Numbered from the stretch's first letter, positions 13,206 through 27,547 are shown. The stretch: DNA of 64,000 nucleotides from Notolepis coatsorum (GCA_963971535.1 OZ020590.1:150670788-150734787); one strand, 5' to 3'. Made by a program: numbers and translations. The notes: generated by a model from the sequence alone, not told the origin.

Positions 13206-13403
13206 TAAGTAAATACTTGTTTAGTTTAGGAATAAGGGGCAGGTAACAATAAGATTTATTCTTCTTCCTGCTCCTTTTGTCCATGGAATGATATTTATGA
13301 TTGTGTAATGAAGAAACTCTGATTGTATGATTCCATGTGGCAAATAAAAACTCTGAACTGAACTGAACTGAACCAAACATTCTAGAACATTTGTGTATCT
13401 ATA

Positions 13404-15040
13404 TATATTCAACCGGGAACAGCGAAGGCCTTGCGATTGGTGGCCCCGGCCTGTGGGAGGCTATCCAGGGTATTGGGAGGATAGTGATGGAAGTAAATGG
13501 AGTGAGAAGGGCGAGGTAGATAGCGATAGGGGTAAGAATGGCAAAGGGAAGGAGTCGGTGGTGACAGAATGGAGTATAGTGGGGAGGAGAGTGAGAAAGA
13601 AGAGATTGAGAAGGAGGTGTGGGAAACGGCGGGGAAGAAGAGGAAGAAGAAGACGGAGAGGAACGACAGCGATGGGGATAGCCAGGTCAAGGGTAAGGGG
13701 TCGGGTGAGGGTAGGGGGGAGGAGAGGGGGGGAGAAGGGTGGAAGAGGAAGAAAGTGGGGGACGATAGCTCAAGTGGGCCGGGAGACGAGGGTGCTGGAA
13801 ATGATGAGGCAAAAGAGGAAGTGATTCATATAGTGGTCAGGCTTGAGGGGGAGAGGGGAGAGGGGAAAGTAGGTAGGCTCTAGTTGCCCCAACTCATTGC
13901 AGAGCAATTAGGAGAGGTAAAGTACGCGAGAGTTTTGTGGGATGGGAATCTGGCTGTAGGGTGTGGTAGTGAGGGGCAGGTGGAGGTGGCTAGGAAGATG
14001 AGGAGCATTGGGGGGGTGGGTATAAGTAAGGTGGCGAGAGTAGGGGAGAAGAGGTGTAAGGGGGTGATAGCTGGGGTACCGGTCGAGGTTACAGTAGAGC
14101 AGCTGGTGGAAAAGCTAAAGGAGGACGGGCGTAATGGCATAGTTAAGAGGGCAGAAAGGATGAAGAGGGGAGCAGAGAGGGCAGTGACGGAGACGGTAGT
14201 GATTACGTTTGAGGGTGGGGTTGTTCCTATAGGGAGGTGTTTGTAGGGCGTAGGATGTATAGGGTTAGGGAATTTGTTCAGAATCCTCTTAGGTGCTATA
14301 GGTGCCAGGAGTTTGGCCATATAGCTACCACGTGTAGGAAGGGGCGGAGGTGCGCTAGGTGTGGCGGGGAACATGAATATGGGAAGTGTGGAGAGGGAGT
14401 GAAGCCGATGTGCTGTAGTTGTGGTGGGGAGCATAGTGTAGCGTTTAGGGGGTGTGAGGTGATGAAGAAGGAGGTCGCGGATCGGAGAGTGAGAAGGGAG
14501 GGTAAGTTGTCGTATGCTGAGGCGGTTAGCAGGGTAGGACAGGGCAGCCAAGAAAGGGTGCAGGGGGTTGAAGGAGGGCAGTTGGCAGAGAGGGTAGAGC
14601 AGGTGGAAAGAGAGAGGGGAAGGGAGGAGAAATTAGGTATTGTGGCCTTCGTGGCAGGGGTAGTTACTGGTATGGCAGAGGCTAAGGGTAAAACAGCGAT
14701 GGTGAAAATGATTGTTAGGATAGCGGTTCAACATCTGGGATTGGAAGGTCTGGACTGGGAGGTGGTGTATAGCGAATTGGCTGAGGGGGCTGAGAGGGAC
14801 AAAGCAGCCCAGAATAAGATTGCAGGGGGCAAGGAGGGTCCCGCGGAGGGGGGCTCAGACAGGAAGTAGCAGCATTAGCTGCACTCCAATGGACAATGTA
14901 GTTGATGACGGGGTCCAGTAGAAGAAGAAGAAGAAGGTGAAGAAGAAGAAGAAGAGCCCATAAAAAGAATTGCGGAGGGCAGTAATACGCCACGATGCGT
15001 CTACACTGCCGGAAATTCAAATAAGAAGAAGAAGAAGAAG
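13404..15040 (+). mobile_element. ORF1-only non-LTR element with triple CCHC knuckles and (GAA)n tail
   Basis: Frames at 13569-13883, 13884-14246 and 14237-14869 form one Gag-like ORF1, broken by a TAG just before 13884 and by a frameshift near 14237. The first part is Lys/Glu-rich. The middle reads as an RRM-like region. The last part has three consecutive zinc knuckles: CYRCQEFGHIATTC, CARCGGEHEYGKC and CCSCGGEHSVAFRGC. ORF1 proteins of this kind bind element RNA and are typical of the I/Nimb/jockey and Tx1 groups. No endonuclease or reverse transcriptase follows; a short 3' UTR with GAA repeats does. It replaced about 13 bp of the host LTR. Likely an internally deleted copy. Confidence 0.65.
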
Positions 15041-15198
15041 AAGAGCTCAGTGTGCATCTTGAAACAGTGCTGAGCAGTACTGAATAGATACTGTAGTAGA
15101 CTAAACAACATAGATTGAAGCCTGTATTTCTAGACCAGTGTGCCTTGCCTACCGTTTTGCTGTGGAAAGAGCCGGCAAGTTGATTTACGGCTTTCAGG

Positions 15199-15756
15199 TA
15201 GGGCTGGGCGATATAACGATAACGATAAATATCGCGATATATTTTAATAATCGATATCGAATATCGAAATAAAAAAAATATCGAAAAATCGTTTTTTTTT
15301 TTTTTTTTTTACCTGCAACAGGGCAGTTTTAAAACCAGAGACAGTGGACAGACTTGTCTTTCTTGCCTGCAACTTAAAGTAATGGCTTTGCTTGTCCAAA
15401 TGACAATACTGACCAAATTCAGATTTCTTTTTCTCTTGTCCATTTATTTTGTTTGCTTTCTAATTTAAAAATACATTTTGAAACCGTCTGTACACAGTAG
15501 GCTATGTGTGCTAGCAGAACTAGACTCCAGTCACGAGTCACAGTGCACATGTTTGTCCACCAAAAAAGCGCCAAAAGATCGAAAATAAACTAGCAGAGCC
15601 AGAACTGTTCAACTCCTCTGGAGCCACAGCCAGCAGAGAAGCCGGTTTACTTTCGCTTTCAAACCAGCTGCAGCCTGAGAACTGGAGTGTGAGGGGATGT
15701 AACACTAAAGATGGCGGCAAAGACAAAGAATTGCTGCAAAATAAACATACATCTGT

Positions 15757-15787
<31 letters not shown>

Positions 15788-15883
15788 CTTATAACAATTC
15801 GATAATTATCGATATAGAGAAATAAAATAAAATTATCATATCGTTATCGCGATATGATTCTTTTTCCATATCGCCCAGCCCTA
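15199..15883. mobile_element. Non-autonomous hAT element
   Basis: The 8-bp TSD CTTTCAGG is at 15191-15198 and 15884-15891. The ends TAGGGCTGGGCGATAT and ATATCGCCCAGCCCTA are perfect inverted repeats. Subterminal ATCGATA/TATCGAT repeats flank an interior of about 500 bp with no transposase. Confidence 0.92.
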
Positions 15884-16189
15884 CTTTCAGGTGTGGAGGA
15901 ATTGTGTCATGTGTGATTTTGGAGACTGGGAAAATACAGTTTTCTTACCTTGTAGTAGTTACGTGAATATTTAGGAAAATAGCTTTAGGATCACTTCTGT
16001 AAAGAAAGTCTTTTCTGTGGAAGAGAAATAAACCATTTGGTTATCTTTGTTTTACACCAGAGTGGCTGTGGACATTATTTTGCTTTATCAATGAACGTAC
16101 TACTCACGAGTAAGCAACTTTAACCAGTAGAGTGGACCGTCGGCCCTCATAGAGGGGGATTTGCTTTTGTTTGCCTTCAAACATGGTCT

Positions 16190-16860
16190 CCATCACTTCA
16201 AATGTATATATGTGCATTATACTTGTTGGAAACAGTAGTGAATGCATTCATCACATCACGCCTTGACTACTGCAATGCCCTCTACACCGGCATCAGTCAG
16301 GCAGCCATGTCCCGCCTCAAAATGGTCCAGCACTCTGCAGCTAGGTTCCTTACCGGCACCAGAAAGAGAGAGCACATCACACCAGTCCTAGCCTCCCTAC
16401 ACTGGCTCCCAGTCCCACTTAGAATAGATTTCAAAATCCTCCTCCTCACCTTCAAGGCACTATCGGGTGCAGCACCCCTATACATCACCGAGCTCATCAC
16501 CCCCTACGCAGCACCCATGTCACTAAGATCCTACAACCAGACTCGGCTGGTCCCCACCCCGCACCAGACTAAAAAAGAGAGGCGATCGCTCCTTCAAGGC
16601 CGTAGCCCCCAAACTATGGAACCAGCTTCCCCTGGAGATTCGATCTGCCCCTACGCTGGAGACATTTAAGGTGCTCCACTATCCGCTTGTCCTATTTTTT
16701 GAATGTACTGTCCTGTCCTGTTGTGCCTTTTTGTATTTGTGTATTTTATAGGACATTGATTTTATGCTTTGACTGTACTGTACAGCACTTTGGTTGGCTC
16801 TCAAGCTTTTAAATGTGCTCTATAAATAAATTACTTGACTTACTTGACTTGACTTGATGT
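16190..16860 (+). mobile_element. 5'-truncated L2-type LINE (RT C-terminus and 3' tail)
   Basis: From about 16220 the translation gives the conserved L2 C-terminal region: FITSRLDYCNALYTG, then LASLHWLPVPLRIDFKILLL and LYITEL. The frame shifts near 16578, after which VAPKLWNQLPLEIR is readable in another frame. The 3' UTR ends in AATAAATTACTTGAC plus CTTGA repeats (16827-16858). It begins shortly after the BEL-like 3' LTR. Confidence 0.85.
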
Positions 16861-17261
16861 AGGTATATAGTTGTATATATGTATAAAAGGAACTTTACAG
16901 GGTAACATACAGTTTGGCAAATATTAATAAGGTATTATTAAAAAATGTATTGTTAAAGGTGACATGCATTATAAATGTCTTTTTTCAGTGTCCATCATTG
17001 TATTATAGTAATAGGAGTTAGTATCAATGTGTTTGTGTCTCTAAAATACCATATTCATTCAGGTCATTCATTTCCTGGTCCATTTTAATCAGGTCGTTCT
17101 GATTTTTCGTGCATGGTGATGTCACGTGGCGCTGGGGAAGCGGATAGTGATCCGATTGGCTTTGTGGTTGGAGCCAATGCCCGCCCACAATCTATCCAAT
17201 CCTGGGCAGCCCTCAACATAACTTGCCTGACGTCCACGATGAGCAAAACACGCAGCAAAAC
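16861..17261. other. Unassigned spacer
   Basis: No gene or element ends recognised. A TGATGTCACGTGG sequence near 17119 combines CRE-like and E-box-like motifs; I see no gene it would serve. Confidence 0.3.
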
Positions 17262-17833
17262 ACTTCTATCCCCAGGCCATCAGGCTGCTAAACGAACAAT
17301 GAACACTACACAACAACAACCATCAAACGCACATAGCACACACATCCACACGCACACACTCACTTTAAACAAACACACTGTAGCACCCACTCCACACACT
17401 TTATAGCACACACCCACTTTAAACAAACACACTGTAGCACCCACTCCCCACACTTTATATTTATTGATGAAGGATTGCACTACAACTCGTACACCTTACT
17501 GTAAATTGTACCTAAATTGTACCTCATCCCATTTCTGCTTTGCACTATATAGTACTGTACATTAGTACACTGCATAGTATTGTATATTATATGGTAACTC
17601 AGTTACGTCTATTCTGCATCGAACATTGTACATATGTCTATACTGAACACTGTGACCTCATTTTCTACTTCTAAATTACATGCTATACTATGTTATTTGA
17701 TACTTATCTTGATACTTATTTGATACTATCTTGTCTAGCACAGTCTCTGGAGCGTAACAGTAAGAAGCATTTTGTATGAAAGTATTCTGTACTTCTGTAT
17801 GACAACTATTAAAGAAACTTGAAACTTGAACTT
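17262..17833 (+). mobile_element. 5'-truncated LINE of the same family as 25674-29140
   Basis: The start CTATCCCCAGGCCATCAGGC matches the end of the RT frame of the minus-strand LINE at 26153-26200. The 3' end shares AAAGAAACTTGAAACTTGAA with it. Internal 52-bp repeats around 17360-17450 are rich in CACAC and TTTAAACAAAC. Confidence 0.8.
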
Positions 17834-18185
17834 GAAACAGGACATGTGCTGTTCCTGGCTGTAAAGCTCCTAATACGTCTTTGCACACTTTTCCCGAGGA
17901 TGTTGTACTTCGCCAGCAATGGACCAAGTTCGTTTTTGGATTTTTGCAAAGACGAGAGACTTTATGCTTCCGTGATTTCCTGGCTGTTGCTAAAGAAGAA
18001 GGGACCTAGCCTGTAAGTCTTTGAGACCGAAAGAAAGCATCGAATCAGTAAGTACATACAGTACGTCGTAATTAGTTAATTAGCAGTAGGACCTCGTTCA
18101 TTCATCCGTTTTTTTGTATTACGGTACTCTTCCCCATGTGTGTGCGCCAAGACAGTCTAACGTTAGTAGTGCAAGCACTGTGTGT

Positions 18186-18219
<34 letters not shown>

Positions 18220-18354
18220 TTGTTAGACGGACTGAGAGAGCAAGCTAGCTTAGCTAACGTTCTTAGCTCTGTGCTTCGTTGTATATATGTAGACCTACTT
18301 GTGTGTATTGCGAATGAATGATTATGTTCCTAACTAACGTCGTTAGTACAAGTG

Positions 18355-18371
18355 CCGTGTGTGTGTGTGTG

Positions 18372-18461
<90 letters not shown>
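18355..18461. repeat. (GT)n microsatellite
   Basis: About 50 GT units with few interruptions; a shorter GT run lies at 18190-18218. Confidence 0.95.
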
Positions 18462-18464
<3 letters not shown>

Positions 18465-18989
18465 GACGGATTGGGAGAGCAATCTTATTCTTCCGGGCAT
18501 TTGTTTTCCCAAAATCGTATGGCATGGGTACCTGCTTCGGTGTCATCCCTTTGTGGATTGTATTGTATCGAAAACGTATGCTTGAGCCATATTTGTTTGT
18601 GTATTAGGTTCACTTTGGCGTTAGTAGAGTAGTATGGCCAGAACTATTTGGTGGGTGGCTGTCACTCAAAGCATTCTGCTAGTATGGGCGGTGCCAAGCC
18701 AATAACAGGCTGAAATCTTGAAGCTGGAAAATGATGCTTTTGAGTACTCCATTTTTTTAAATAAACCTTACAGATGTCTTCCATAGACTCACAGGAATTG
18801 TGTAAAGTTGCCCAAATAGTGCTAGGAATAGCAATGCAGGTCCCCTTTAAGTTAACTGTTAAGGCAGAGGGACTGGACAACACGGTGACATTCACAGGTG
18901 TGCAGACTTGAGCATGTGAGGTAAAACATGCATTGGAGAAGGAGCCATGCCCACAGGAAGCAGAGATTGAGGGTGTGACAAACATTTTG

Positions 18990-19392
18990 TAGGGCTGTCT
19001 TAAATACTTCGAAGCTTCGTTCGATGGGCATGGGATTCGAATGGGAAAATAAAATTCGAATATATTAAAAAAAAAAAAAATCATAATAATCTTTTTTTAT
19101 TTATGAATTTTGTAATTCTTTTTTGCAAAATCAACTCTGCCTCTCTTTGTTAACTACAACAAGCAATGCTGTTTGTTATTTAAGATGAGGTTGTACTCGG
19201 CACTGGCACAGATTTGTGTTCATTGTGCTGCTTTTATAAAGCCTCAAATGACGGCTTACAATATTTCATGAAAGCAAAGTGTTTCGTTTGTCTACGATTT
19301 TAAAAGGTTTAAACTTTACAGCACTGACAAAGTTGACAAAGTTGTCAGTGCTGTAAAGTTTAAACCTTTTTAAATCTTAGACAAACAAATAT

Positions 19393-19441
<49 letters not shown>

Positions 19442-19523
19442 TTTGATCTCGAAGCTTCGAATTAAAATCGAATCTCGGCCCAGAAGCTTCGAATGCCAAA
19501 AAAATATTCGAAGGTCAGCCCTA
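18990..19523. mobile_element. hAT-like MITE with internal palindrome
   Basis: The ends TAGGGCTG and CAGCCCTA are inverted, and subterminal CGAAGCTTCG-type motifs occur at both ends. Two arms of about 45 bp at 19287-19330 and 19338-19383 are near-perfect inverted copies around CAGCACTGACAA. An (AT)n run follows at 19397-19430. No clean 8-bp TSD is seen. Confidence 0.6.
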
Positions 19524-19685
19524 GTATTTAGCTACATATACTTCCTGTAAGCTTCTCACTTTCTCTTTAACCCAAAGGTTAGACGTCAATGTTACTCAAC
19601 TAATACACCATGCATTTGGCATGAGGCAGCCGGAATAGCCTGTGGGCCAAGCGATAGCAGGTGTGTGACAGGAAGAGAGAGAGAG

Positions 19686-19766
<81 letters not shown>

Positions 19767-20080
19767 CTGAGTGAGCGAGTGAGCGTGCTTCTAGGAAAAG
19801 AAGGCACTAAGGCAGCGCTGAAGGAAATTCCTCTGCATGTATAATGTAGTGCCGACCTAATGTTGTGTAAAGGCCGCTTGGGTTTCCAAGGTGTTTTTCG
19901 AACGCAGAGTGTGGCCAATCAGAGCAGTGCGTTGGGTTCAGCTGGGTAGAAAGGTACGGCAGGCAGGAAGTAGCTGTCACGTCTCGGTTTCTCCTCTATC
20001 CTCGTAGGAAGGTTGCTGGTTTGACGCTGTCAACCTTTTACCAACAGTATGTGTTCTTCATCTGCCATATTGTTTCCTCC
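19524..20080. other. Spacer with (GA)n microsatellite
   Basis: A GA tract occupies about 19674-19764. I see no gene or element ends in the rest. Confidence 0.6.
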
Positions 20081-20178
20081 TCATTCATTCATTCATTCAT
20101 TCATTCATTCATTCATTCATTCATTCATTCATTCATTCATTCATTCATTCATTCATTCATTCATTCATTCATTTATTC
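20081..20178. repeat. (ATTC)n microsatellite
   Basis: About 24 tandem ATTC units. It may descend from a LINE tail, as ATTC tails occur elsewhere in this window. Confidence 0.95.
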
Positions 20179-20699
20179 AATGAGAACATTAATGCCTCTC
20201 CTTGAATATCAAGCTTTTCAGAGCTCCAGCCTGAACCAAAACTAAGAGCAAACAGGGAAAACAGATCTCATTCAGGGGTGTGTGTGATCTGTGATCTGTC
20301 CCTGTTGGGAGGTTTTCTGTATCCCTCCTCTCTCTCCCTACTGCTGGCAAAGACAATTTGCTCTTCACAATCTTTTTTCTTTTCATTGTAATTGCAATGT
20401 AGACACACGCTTGACTTGCAATATGATGGGATACTTATTGACTGGAAAAATAAATCTGCTCCTCGCACCAATGGAGCATGTAGACCACGGAACGAGTTTG
20501 GAAGAATGAACAAGAATTATTGGACAGTTATTATTACCACCAGGACATCGGGCGTCTCTTACTCATAAACCTACATATTCCACTTAGCATATCTGCTTAA
20601 CTGCTGTCTACGCTGTTTACATAATAATGACAATCAACCATGGCTTCTGCTATTGAAGGTGGACTGCTACATACCAGTGTGCAAACTTTTACCTCTACA

Positions 20700-20925
20700 C
20701 ACAAATCCTCATTTTCATGTAACGTTATATACAGCGTTACATTTTATTTTTTTAACTGTTATTCCATTTTTACTTTTATCTTATTTTCTTTTATCGTTAT
20801 ATGACTACTAGTGTTCTAATGTGTCTGGTGCTTCTATACTGCTGAGTGACCCTACACGTTTCATCGTACCGGTGACCTTGTGTTGACCTTCATATGACCA
20901 ATAAAGAAACGTGAAACGTGAACGA
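20700..20925 (+). mobile_element. LINE 3' end with GAAACGT tail
   Basis: It ends CCAATAAAGAAACGTGAAAC, a CR1/Rex1-like 3' terminus with heptanucleotide repeats. No coding part is retained. Confidence 0.6.
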
Positions 20926-21204
20926 GTAAGAGGATCACGTCACAGTTGGCAGGTTCTCCATTAAGTGGCTGTTGTCCACCAAAGCCATTCCTCCTGAGGC
21001 CTATTCTTTTAGTAGTTTGCAGTGGGAGCGGCGCATATTTAGATTTAGATTGAAGTGTATAATTGTCATCATACAGCACGAGCACAGTATGACGCAAAGA
21101 GGTTTTGGCATCCAACCAGAGTAATATACAATGTACAGGTGATTAAACTCGGTAGATAATTAGTACTAATCAGATGTATCTACAGAGTACAATGATACAT
21201 AGTA

Positions 21205-21221
21205 CTCTCTCTCTTTCTCTC

Positions 21222-21267
<46 letters not shown>

Positions 21268-21289
21268 CCACACGTTTAGTTTCCATGTG

Positions 21290-21366
<77 letters not shown>
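21205..21366. repeat. (CT)n microsatellites
   Basis: Two CT runs, about 21205-21263 and 21295-21366, are split by a 30-bp unique segment. Confidence 0.95.
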
Positions 21367-21372
<6 letters not shown>

Positions 21373-23031
21373 ATTCAATTCAATTCAATTCAATTCAAAA
21401 AGCTTTATTGGCATGACATTTCACAAATGTTGCCAAAGGAAAGCACAATTATGACATAAACAGCAAACAACATTATACAATACAACAACAATATCAACAG
21501 AACAAGATTGTTATGGTTTGACACCGACCCCAAACGCAACGACACAAGAGAGTAGGATTCAGAGTTGCCAAAAACAAGGGCTTGTTTATTAAGACTAAAT
21601 AAACAGCACAGACTTGGAAGAGTTCAAACTAAGATTGGAATACAAGCAAGGATGAATGTTGCTGCTCTGCAGCTTCTCCCGGGATGGTAGTCAGGGGAAG
21701 CAGACGCTGACGTCAGAGCCGCTCTGCAGACTTCTCTCGGCAGAATCTCCGAGGTGGTTGCGGGACCGAGAGAGAGAGAGGGAGCGAGTTAACTCAGAGT
21801 GCAGGTGGAACAGAGCAGGTGAACAGGAGAGGTGACTTGTACCCGAAAACAGAGTTATCCAAGTGACTGAATCTTCGGTGTAAATACACACTGTGAGTAA
21901 CGTTCCAAACACAATCCCAAGTGATAGATATCTTCGGTGCAAAATAAACACTGTGAGCGAAGTCCCAAAATACAAATCCAATGTGAAAATATCTTCGGTG
22001 TGTAAACACACAGTGGGAGATGTTAGGCCAAAATATTATCCCAATGAAACAATCCAAAAAAGGCTAAACGCTGGGTGAGTGACTGTCTGATAAAAAGCTG
22101 GAAATCTTCAGTGTTATATAACACACGAAAAACGGAATTGGATCAAAGACAGTCATAAAAAACTCACCCAGGCGTTGTGCGTAAAGAGCGTTGGAACAGA
22201 ACGGAGCGAGCGCGTCGCCTCGGGGAAAGGGTGTCCAAGAGGAATGCTTCTTGAATATCCTGGAGGCAAAGCACAGGGAAACAACAGCAGGCAGCAGGAA
22301 CGGCGAATGCAACTGAAATATCAAAACGATCCAACAAAACTTGAATGGGGAAACGGGGTATAAATAATACGGGAATGCTTAATTGACAAGCAGTGACAGC
22401 TGAGGGATGTGATTGATAAGCGTGTGGACGGGGGAGAACCAATCAACGACGTCTCTGGGAAGAAGCGTGTGAATAGGGGAATGAAATTATTAACAGAAAA
22501 CAAATGGAAACAGAGCAAGTAGGCTTAAAGGAACAGAGCGAGTGGGAGAGCAGCGGACCAATCATCACAGTACTTCAAGAAGCCCGTGGTGGGGAAAGAA
22601 CCAAACCTTACAAAGATCAAAGAAATAAAGGAGATGGTGCGGTGAGTAAAACATGGTACATGTATATACAATATATGTGTCCTACTGGTTGTCCCTTTTC
22701 TTGTGACATGAATTGACATATTTTGCAGCTAAAACTGCACATTCTTTCTGTTCCCCCAGGAGGAATGGCAATTTCTGCACTTCTGTCATACTTTGGAATT
22801 CTGGGAAAATTATTTCAATTTTTGGAAAGAATTCCTCCCTAATATTTCTGTAATTTTCACATTGTGTTAGGAAGTGTCTTTATGGCTCCCTCATCACAAA
22901 AACAGCACAACCTCTCCTCTCTGGGCAGCCAGGTCTGTCTGTGTCTGCCCTTCTCTATCGCCAAACCATGGTCACTCAGTCTGTACTTTGTCAGAGTCTT
23001 TCTTAGATTCTTATCAGTTACTGTGCTGCGG

Positions 23032-23036
<5 letters not shown>
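21367..23036 (-). mobile_element. Minus-strand LINE remnant with (GAATT)n tail, split by a solo LTR
   Basis: The 3' tail, AATTC repeats on +, is at 21367-21400. The C-terminal coding remnant is on the far side of the LTR, at about 22750-23020. It reads LSDHGLAIEKGRHRQTWLPR, then CCFC and, after a frame break, HFLTQC: a CCHC-type LINE C-terminus. A solo LTR (21509-22612) interrupts it. Confidence 0.65.
21509..22612 (+). mobile_element. Solo LTR, copy 1 (1104 bp)
   Basis: The termini are TGTTATGGTTTG and CAAACCTTACA (TG...CA). A 5-bp TSD AAGAT lies at 21504-21508 and 22613-22617. A TATAAAT box is at about 22358. Internal segments such as CGCTGGGTGAGTGAC and AAACTCACCCAGGCG match the LTR at 56975-60099. 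No internal retrotransposon domain is present. Confidence 0.8.

Positions 23037-23037
<1 letters not shown>

Positions 23038-23100
<63 letters not shown>
23038..23100. repeat. (CT)n microsatellite
   Basis: About 31 CT units just left of the Gypsy element. Confidence 0.95.
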
Positions 23101-23103
<3 letters not shown>

Positions 23104-23201
23104 CATGTGCTCTCTCCCTCCCCCAGTCACCTCCTTCCCACTGCTGGGATCACTTAGGGCTGGGAGGTAGACCGAATATGAAGGTAGGATCCATGCAAAG
23201 G

Positions 23202-24890
<1,689 letters not shown>

Positions 24891-25058
24891 CACTCCCTGA
24901 CCTTAAAAAAATGGCTCCTGACATTTCCGAAAATCACTAAATACACCCATCCAATATCACCCTCAGGCGTGAACCCCTAACAAACTCCCCATGGGTGGAC
25001 CGTGGGAGACGGCTGGACGGTAAGCATACTGGCCATGTTGTGGAAGGCTGTAAAAAAT

Positions 25059-25673
25059 TTAATGCAACCATGGCATTACGAAGGGTATCAATTGATGTGG
25101 TAGTGGACTGTGGTGTGGTGCGGGCACCATCGGTGGCCACTGTACTACTGAATTCACGGTCACCTTGTTCTGCACTGACGGTTCACCTAGCATATCATAC
25201 GTGAGACATTGTTTAGGCCTTCTGTCACGGGCAGACCTCCTAACCTCTGACTGGACTTGTTCTACCGGCGAGAGTGGAGGGGTTCGGAGATTGAGCTGGG
25301 CTACGGGGGAGTGAGCTTGGGGTTGGGGTTGGGCTATTGGAGAGTGAGCTTGGGAGTGGGGTTGGGGTATTGGAGAGTGAGCTTGGGAGTGGGGTTGGGG
25401 TATTGGAGAGTGAGCTTGGGGATGGGGTTGGGGTATTGGAGAGTGAGCTCGGGGGGTCTCCCTTTTTTCTTCTTCCCCTGATTCACTAACATCCCCCACC
25501 GGTCTGGCCAAGACAGGCAAATTTCCATCCGTGTTTCCTCCCCTGTCGTCTTCACTCTCAGGGCACAGGCCTGGCATGACTTCAGGTCGTCGTTCACGGT
25601 GTCCAAGTGATCTTTCCTCTGTCCTTTCAACAGGTATCCTTAGCCAGTATCCTCTGTCACTGTCATCATCCAA
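25059..25673 (-). pseudogene. Gypsy pol C-terminal tail, cut off by the LINE
   Basis: This 204-residue frame continues the Gypsy pol beyond the LINE. It is Pro/Ser-rich, with four or five repeats of about 11 residues (HSPIPQPHSQA). Near its end it has RRSARDRRPKQCLTYDMLGE, resembling the C-terminus of many Gypsy integrases. It lacks the catalytic part, which lies at 29003-30678. GGATGA on both sides of the LINE is a possible TSD. Confidence 0.65.
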
Positions 25674-26152
25674 GTTTCAAGTTTCAAGTTTCTTTAATAG
25701 TTGTCATACAGAAGTACAGAATACTTTTGTACAAAATGCTTCTTACTGTTGCGCTCCAGAGACTGTGCATGACAAGATAAGTATGAAATAAAAACATAGT
25801 AAAAATTAGAAGTAAAAAAAGAGGTCACAGTGTTCAGTTTAGACATATGTACAATGTTCGTAGACGTAGTTACCATACAATATACAATACTGTGCAGTGT
25901 ACTAATATACAATACTATATAGTGCAAGGCATAAATGGACGAGGTGCAGTTTAGGTACAATTCACAGTAGGTGTACGAGTTGTAGTGCAAATCCTTTATC
26001 AATAAATATAAAGTGTAAGTGTGTTTGTGTGATCTAAAGTGTGGAGAGTGGGTGCTGCAGTGTGTTGTTTGTTTGAGTGAGTGTGTGCGTGTGGGTGTGT
26101 GTGCTGTGTGCATTTGATGGTTGTTGCATAGTGATTATTGTTCGTTTAGCGA

Positions 26153-27547
26153 TTATTGTTCGTTTAGCAGCCTGATGGCCTGGGGATAGAAGCTCCTTCT
26201 GAGTCTTTCTGTGCTCGCCATAAGACTCCGGTATCGCTTGCCTGACGGCAGCAGTTCAAAGAGGCAGTTGTTCGGGTGGCTCGAGTCCTTAATAATTCTC
26301 TTAGCCTTCCCCTTGCACCGCTTGTTGTAAATGTTCTGGAGGGTGGGAAGCCCCCCTCTAATTGTGCGTTCGGCTGAACGTGTCACTCTTTGTAGTCTGC
26401 TACGGTCTTTTGCAGTGCTATTCCCAAACCAGGAGGTGATGTTGCCGGTCAGGATGCTCTCTATTGTACATGAGTAGAAGTTCCTAAGGATCTTCTGACT
26501 GACTTGGAACTTCCTTAGGCGCCTGAGGAAGTAGAGGCGTTGTCGTGCCTTCTTCACAACACTGTCAATGTGTGTGGTCCATGTCAAGTCCTCGGATATG
26601 TGGGCTCCGAGGTACTTGAAACTGTTCACTCTCTCAACTGGTGCCCCGTCGATGCTGAGGGGGCTGTAGTCCTTGACCCCCGACCTCCTGAAGTCCACAA
26701 TCATCTCTTTTGTTTTGCTGACGTTCAGGGAGAGGCAGTTCTCCTGACACCACTGTGACAGGTTCTCTACCTCTTCCAGGTAGGCCCTTTCGTCGTTGGC
26801 AGAGATCAGGCCCACCACTACTGTGTCATCAGCAAATTTGATGATGGTGTTGTTGTTCCGCTGTGCTACGCAGTCATGTGTGTACAGGGAGTAGAGGAGG
26901 GGGCTCAGAACACAGCCCTGGGGGGCCCCTATGTTGAGCGTGATGGATGAGGAGGTGCAGTTGCCGGCTCTTACCACCTGGGGTCTGCCCGTCAGGAAGT
27001 CCAGGACCCACTGGCACAGGTCATAGTTCAAGCCCAGGTCCCTGAGCTTGGCTATGAGTTTGGAGGGGACTATGGTATTGAATGCTGAGCTGTAGTCGAT
27101 GAACAGCATTCTCACATAGTTCCCCTGCCTCTTGTCCAGATGTGATGCTGCTGTGTGCAGCACATGGGCTATGGCGTCCTCCGTGGACCTGTTGGGGCGA
27201 TATGCAAATTGCAGAGGGTCCAGGTTGATGGGGAGGGAGGAACAGATGTAGCCCTTCACTAGCTTCTCAAAGCACTTCATGGCTATGGAGGTGAGGGCTA
27301 CAGGGCGGTAGTCGTTGAGGCAAGCGGGCGTAGATTTTTTGGGTACAGGGATGATGGTGGACTTCTTCAGACAGGTGGGGATGACGGCCTGTTCCAAGGA
27401 CAGGTTGAAGATGTCAGTGAATACCGGGGCCAGTTGGTCGGCACAGACTTTTAGGACGCGGCCGGGGATGCCGTCCGGTCCTGCTGCCTTCCTGATATCC
27501 ACTTTTTTAAAGATCCGTCTCACCTCATGCTCTGTTACCCTGAACAC
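26153..27547 (-). CDS. LINE reverse transcriptase region
   Basis: This frame of about 464 residues starts directly after a frame break. RT motifs are visible in order: [69 protein letters not shown] and the catalytic FADD (in [14 protein letters not shown]). The C-terminal part runs to [11 protein letters not shown]. It would copy element RNA at a nicked target. The sequence resembles fish Rex1/CR1-type elements. The frame is open throughout, but it is separated from the endonuclease by a run of about 13 G on the sense strand (+ strand C-run near 27567-27579), where the frame is lost. Confidence 0.88.
   Translation of the reverse strand: MFRVTEHEVRRIFKKVDIRKAAGPDGIPGRVLKVCADQLAPVFTDIFNLSLEQAVIPTCLKKSTIIPVPKKSTPACLNDYRPVALTSIAMKCFEKLVKGYICSSLPINLDPLQFAYRPNRSTEDAIAHVLHTAASHLDKRQGNYVRMLFIDYSSAFNTIVPSKLIAKLRDLGLNYDLCQWVLDFLTGRPQVVRAGNCTSSSITLNIGAPQGCVLSPLLYSLYTHDCVAQRNNNTIIKFADDTVVVGLISANDERAYLEEVENLSQWCQENCLSLNVSKTKEMIVDFRRSGVKDYSPLSIDGAPVERVNSFKYLGAHISEDLTWTTHIDSVVKKARQRLYFLRRLRKFQVSQKILRNFYSCTIESILTGNITSWFGNSTAKDRSRLQRVTRSAERTIRGGLPTLQNIYNKRCKGKAKRIIKDSSHPNNCLFELLPSGKRYRSLMASTERLRRSFYPQAIRLLNEQ

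Noticed and set aside
13880-14551. 223-residue minus-strand frame
   Set aside because: Shadow of the purine-rich ORF1 on the plus strand; low-complexity Pro/Thr/Ser translation.
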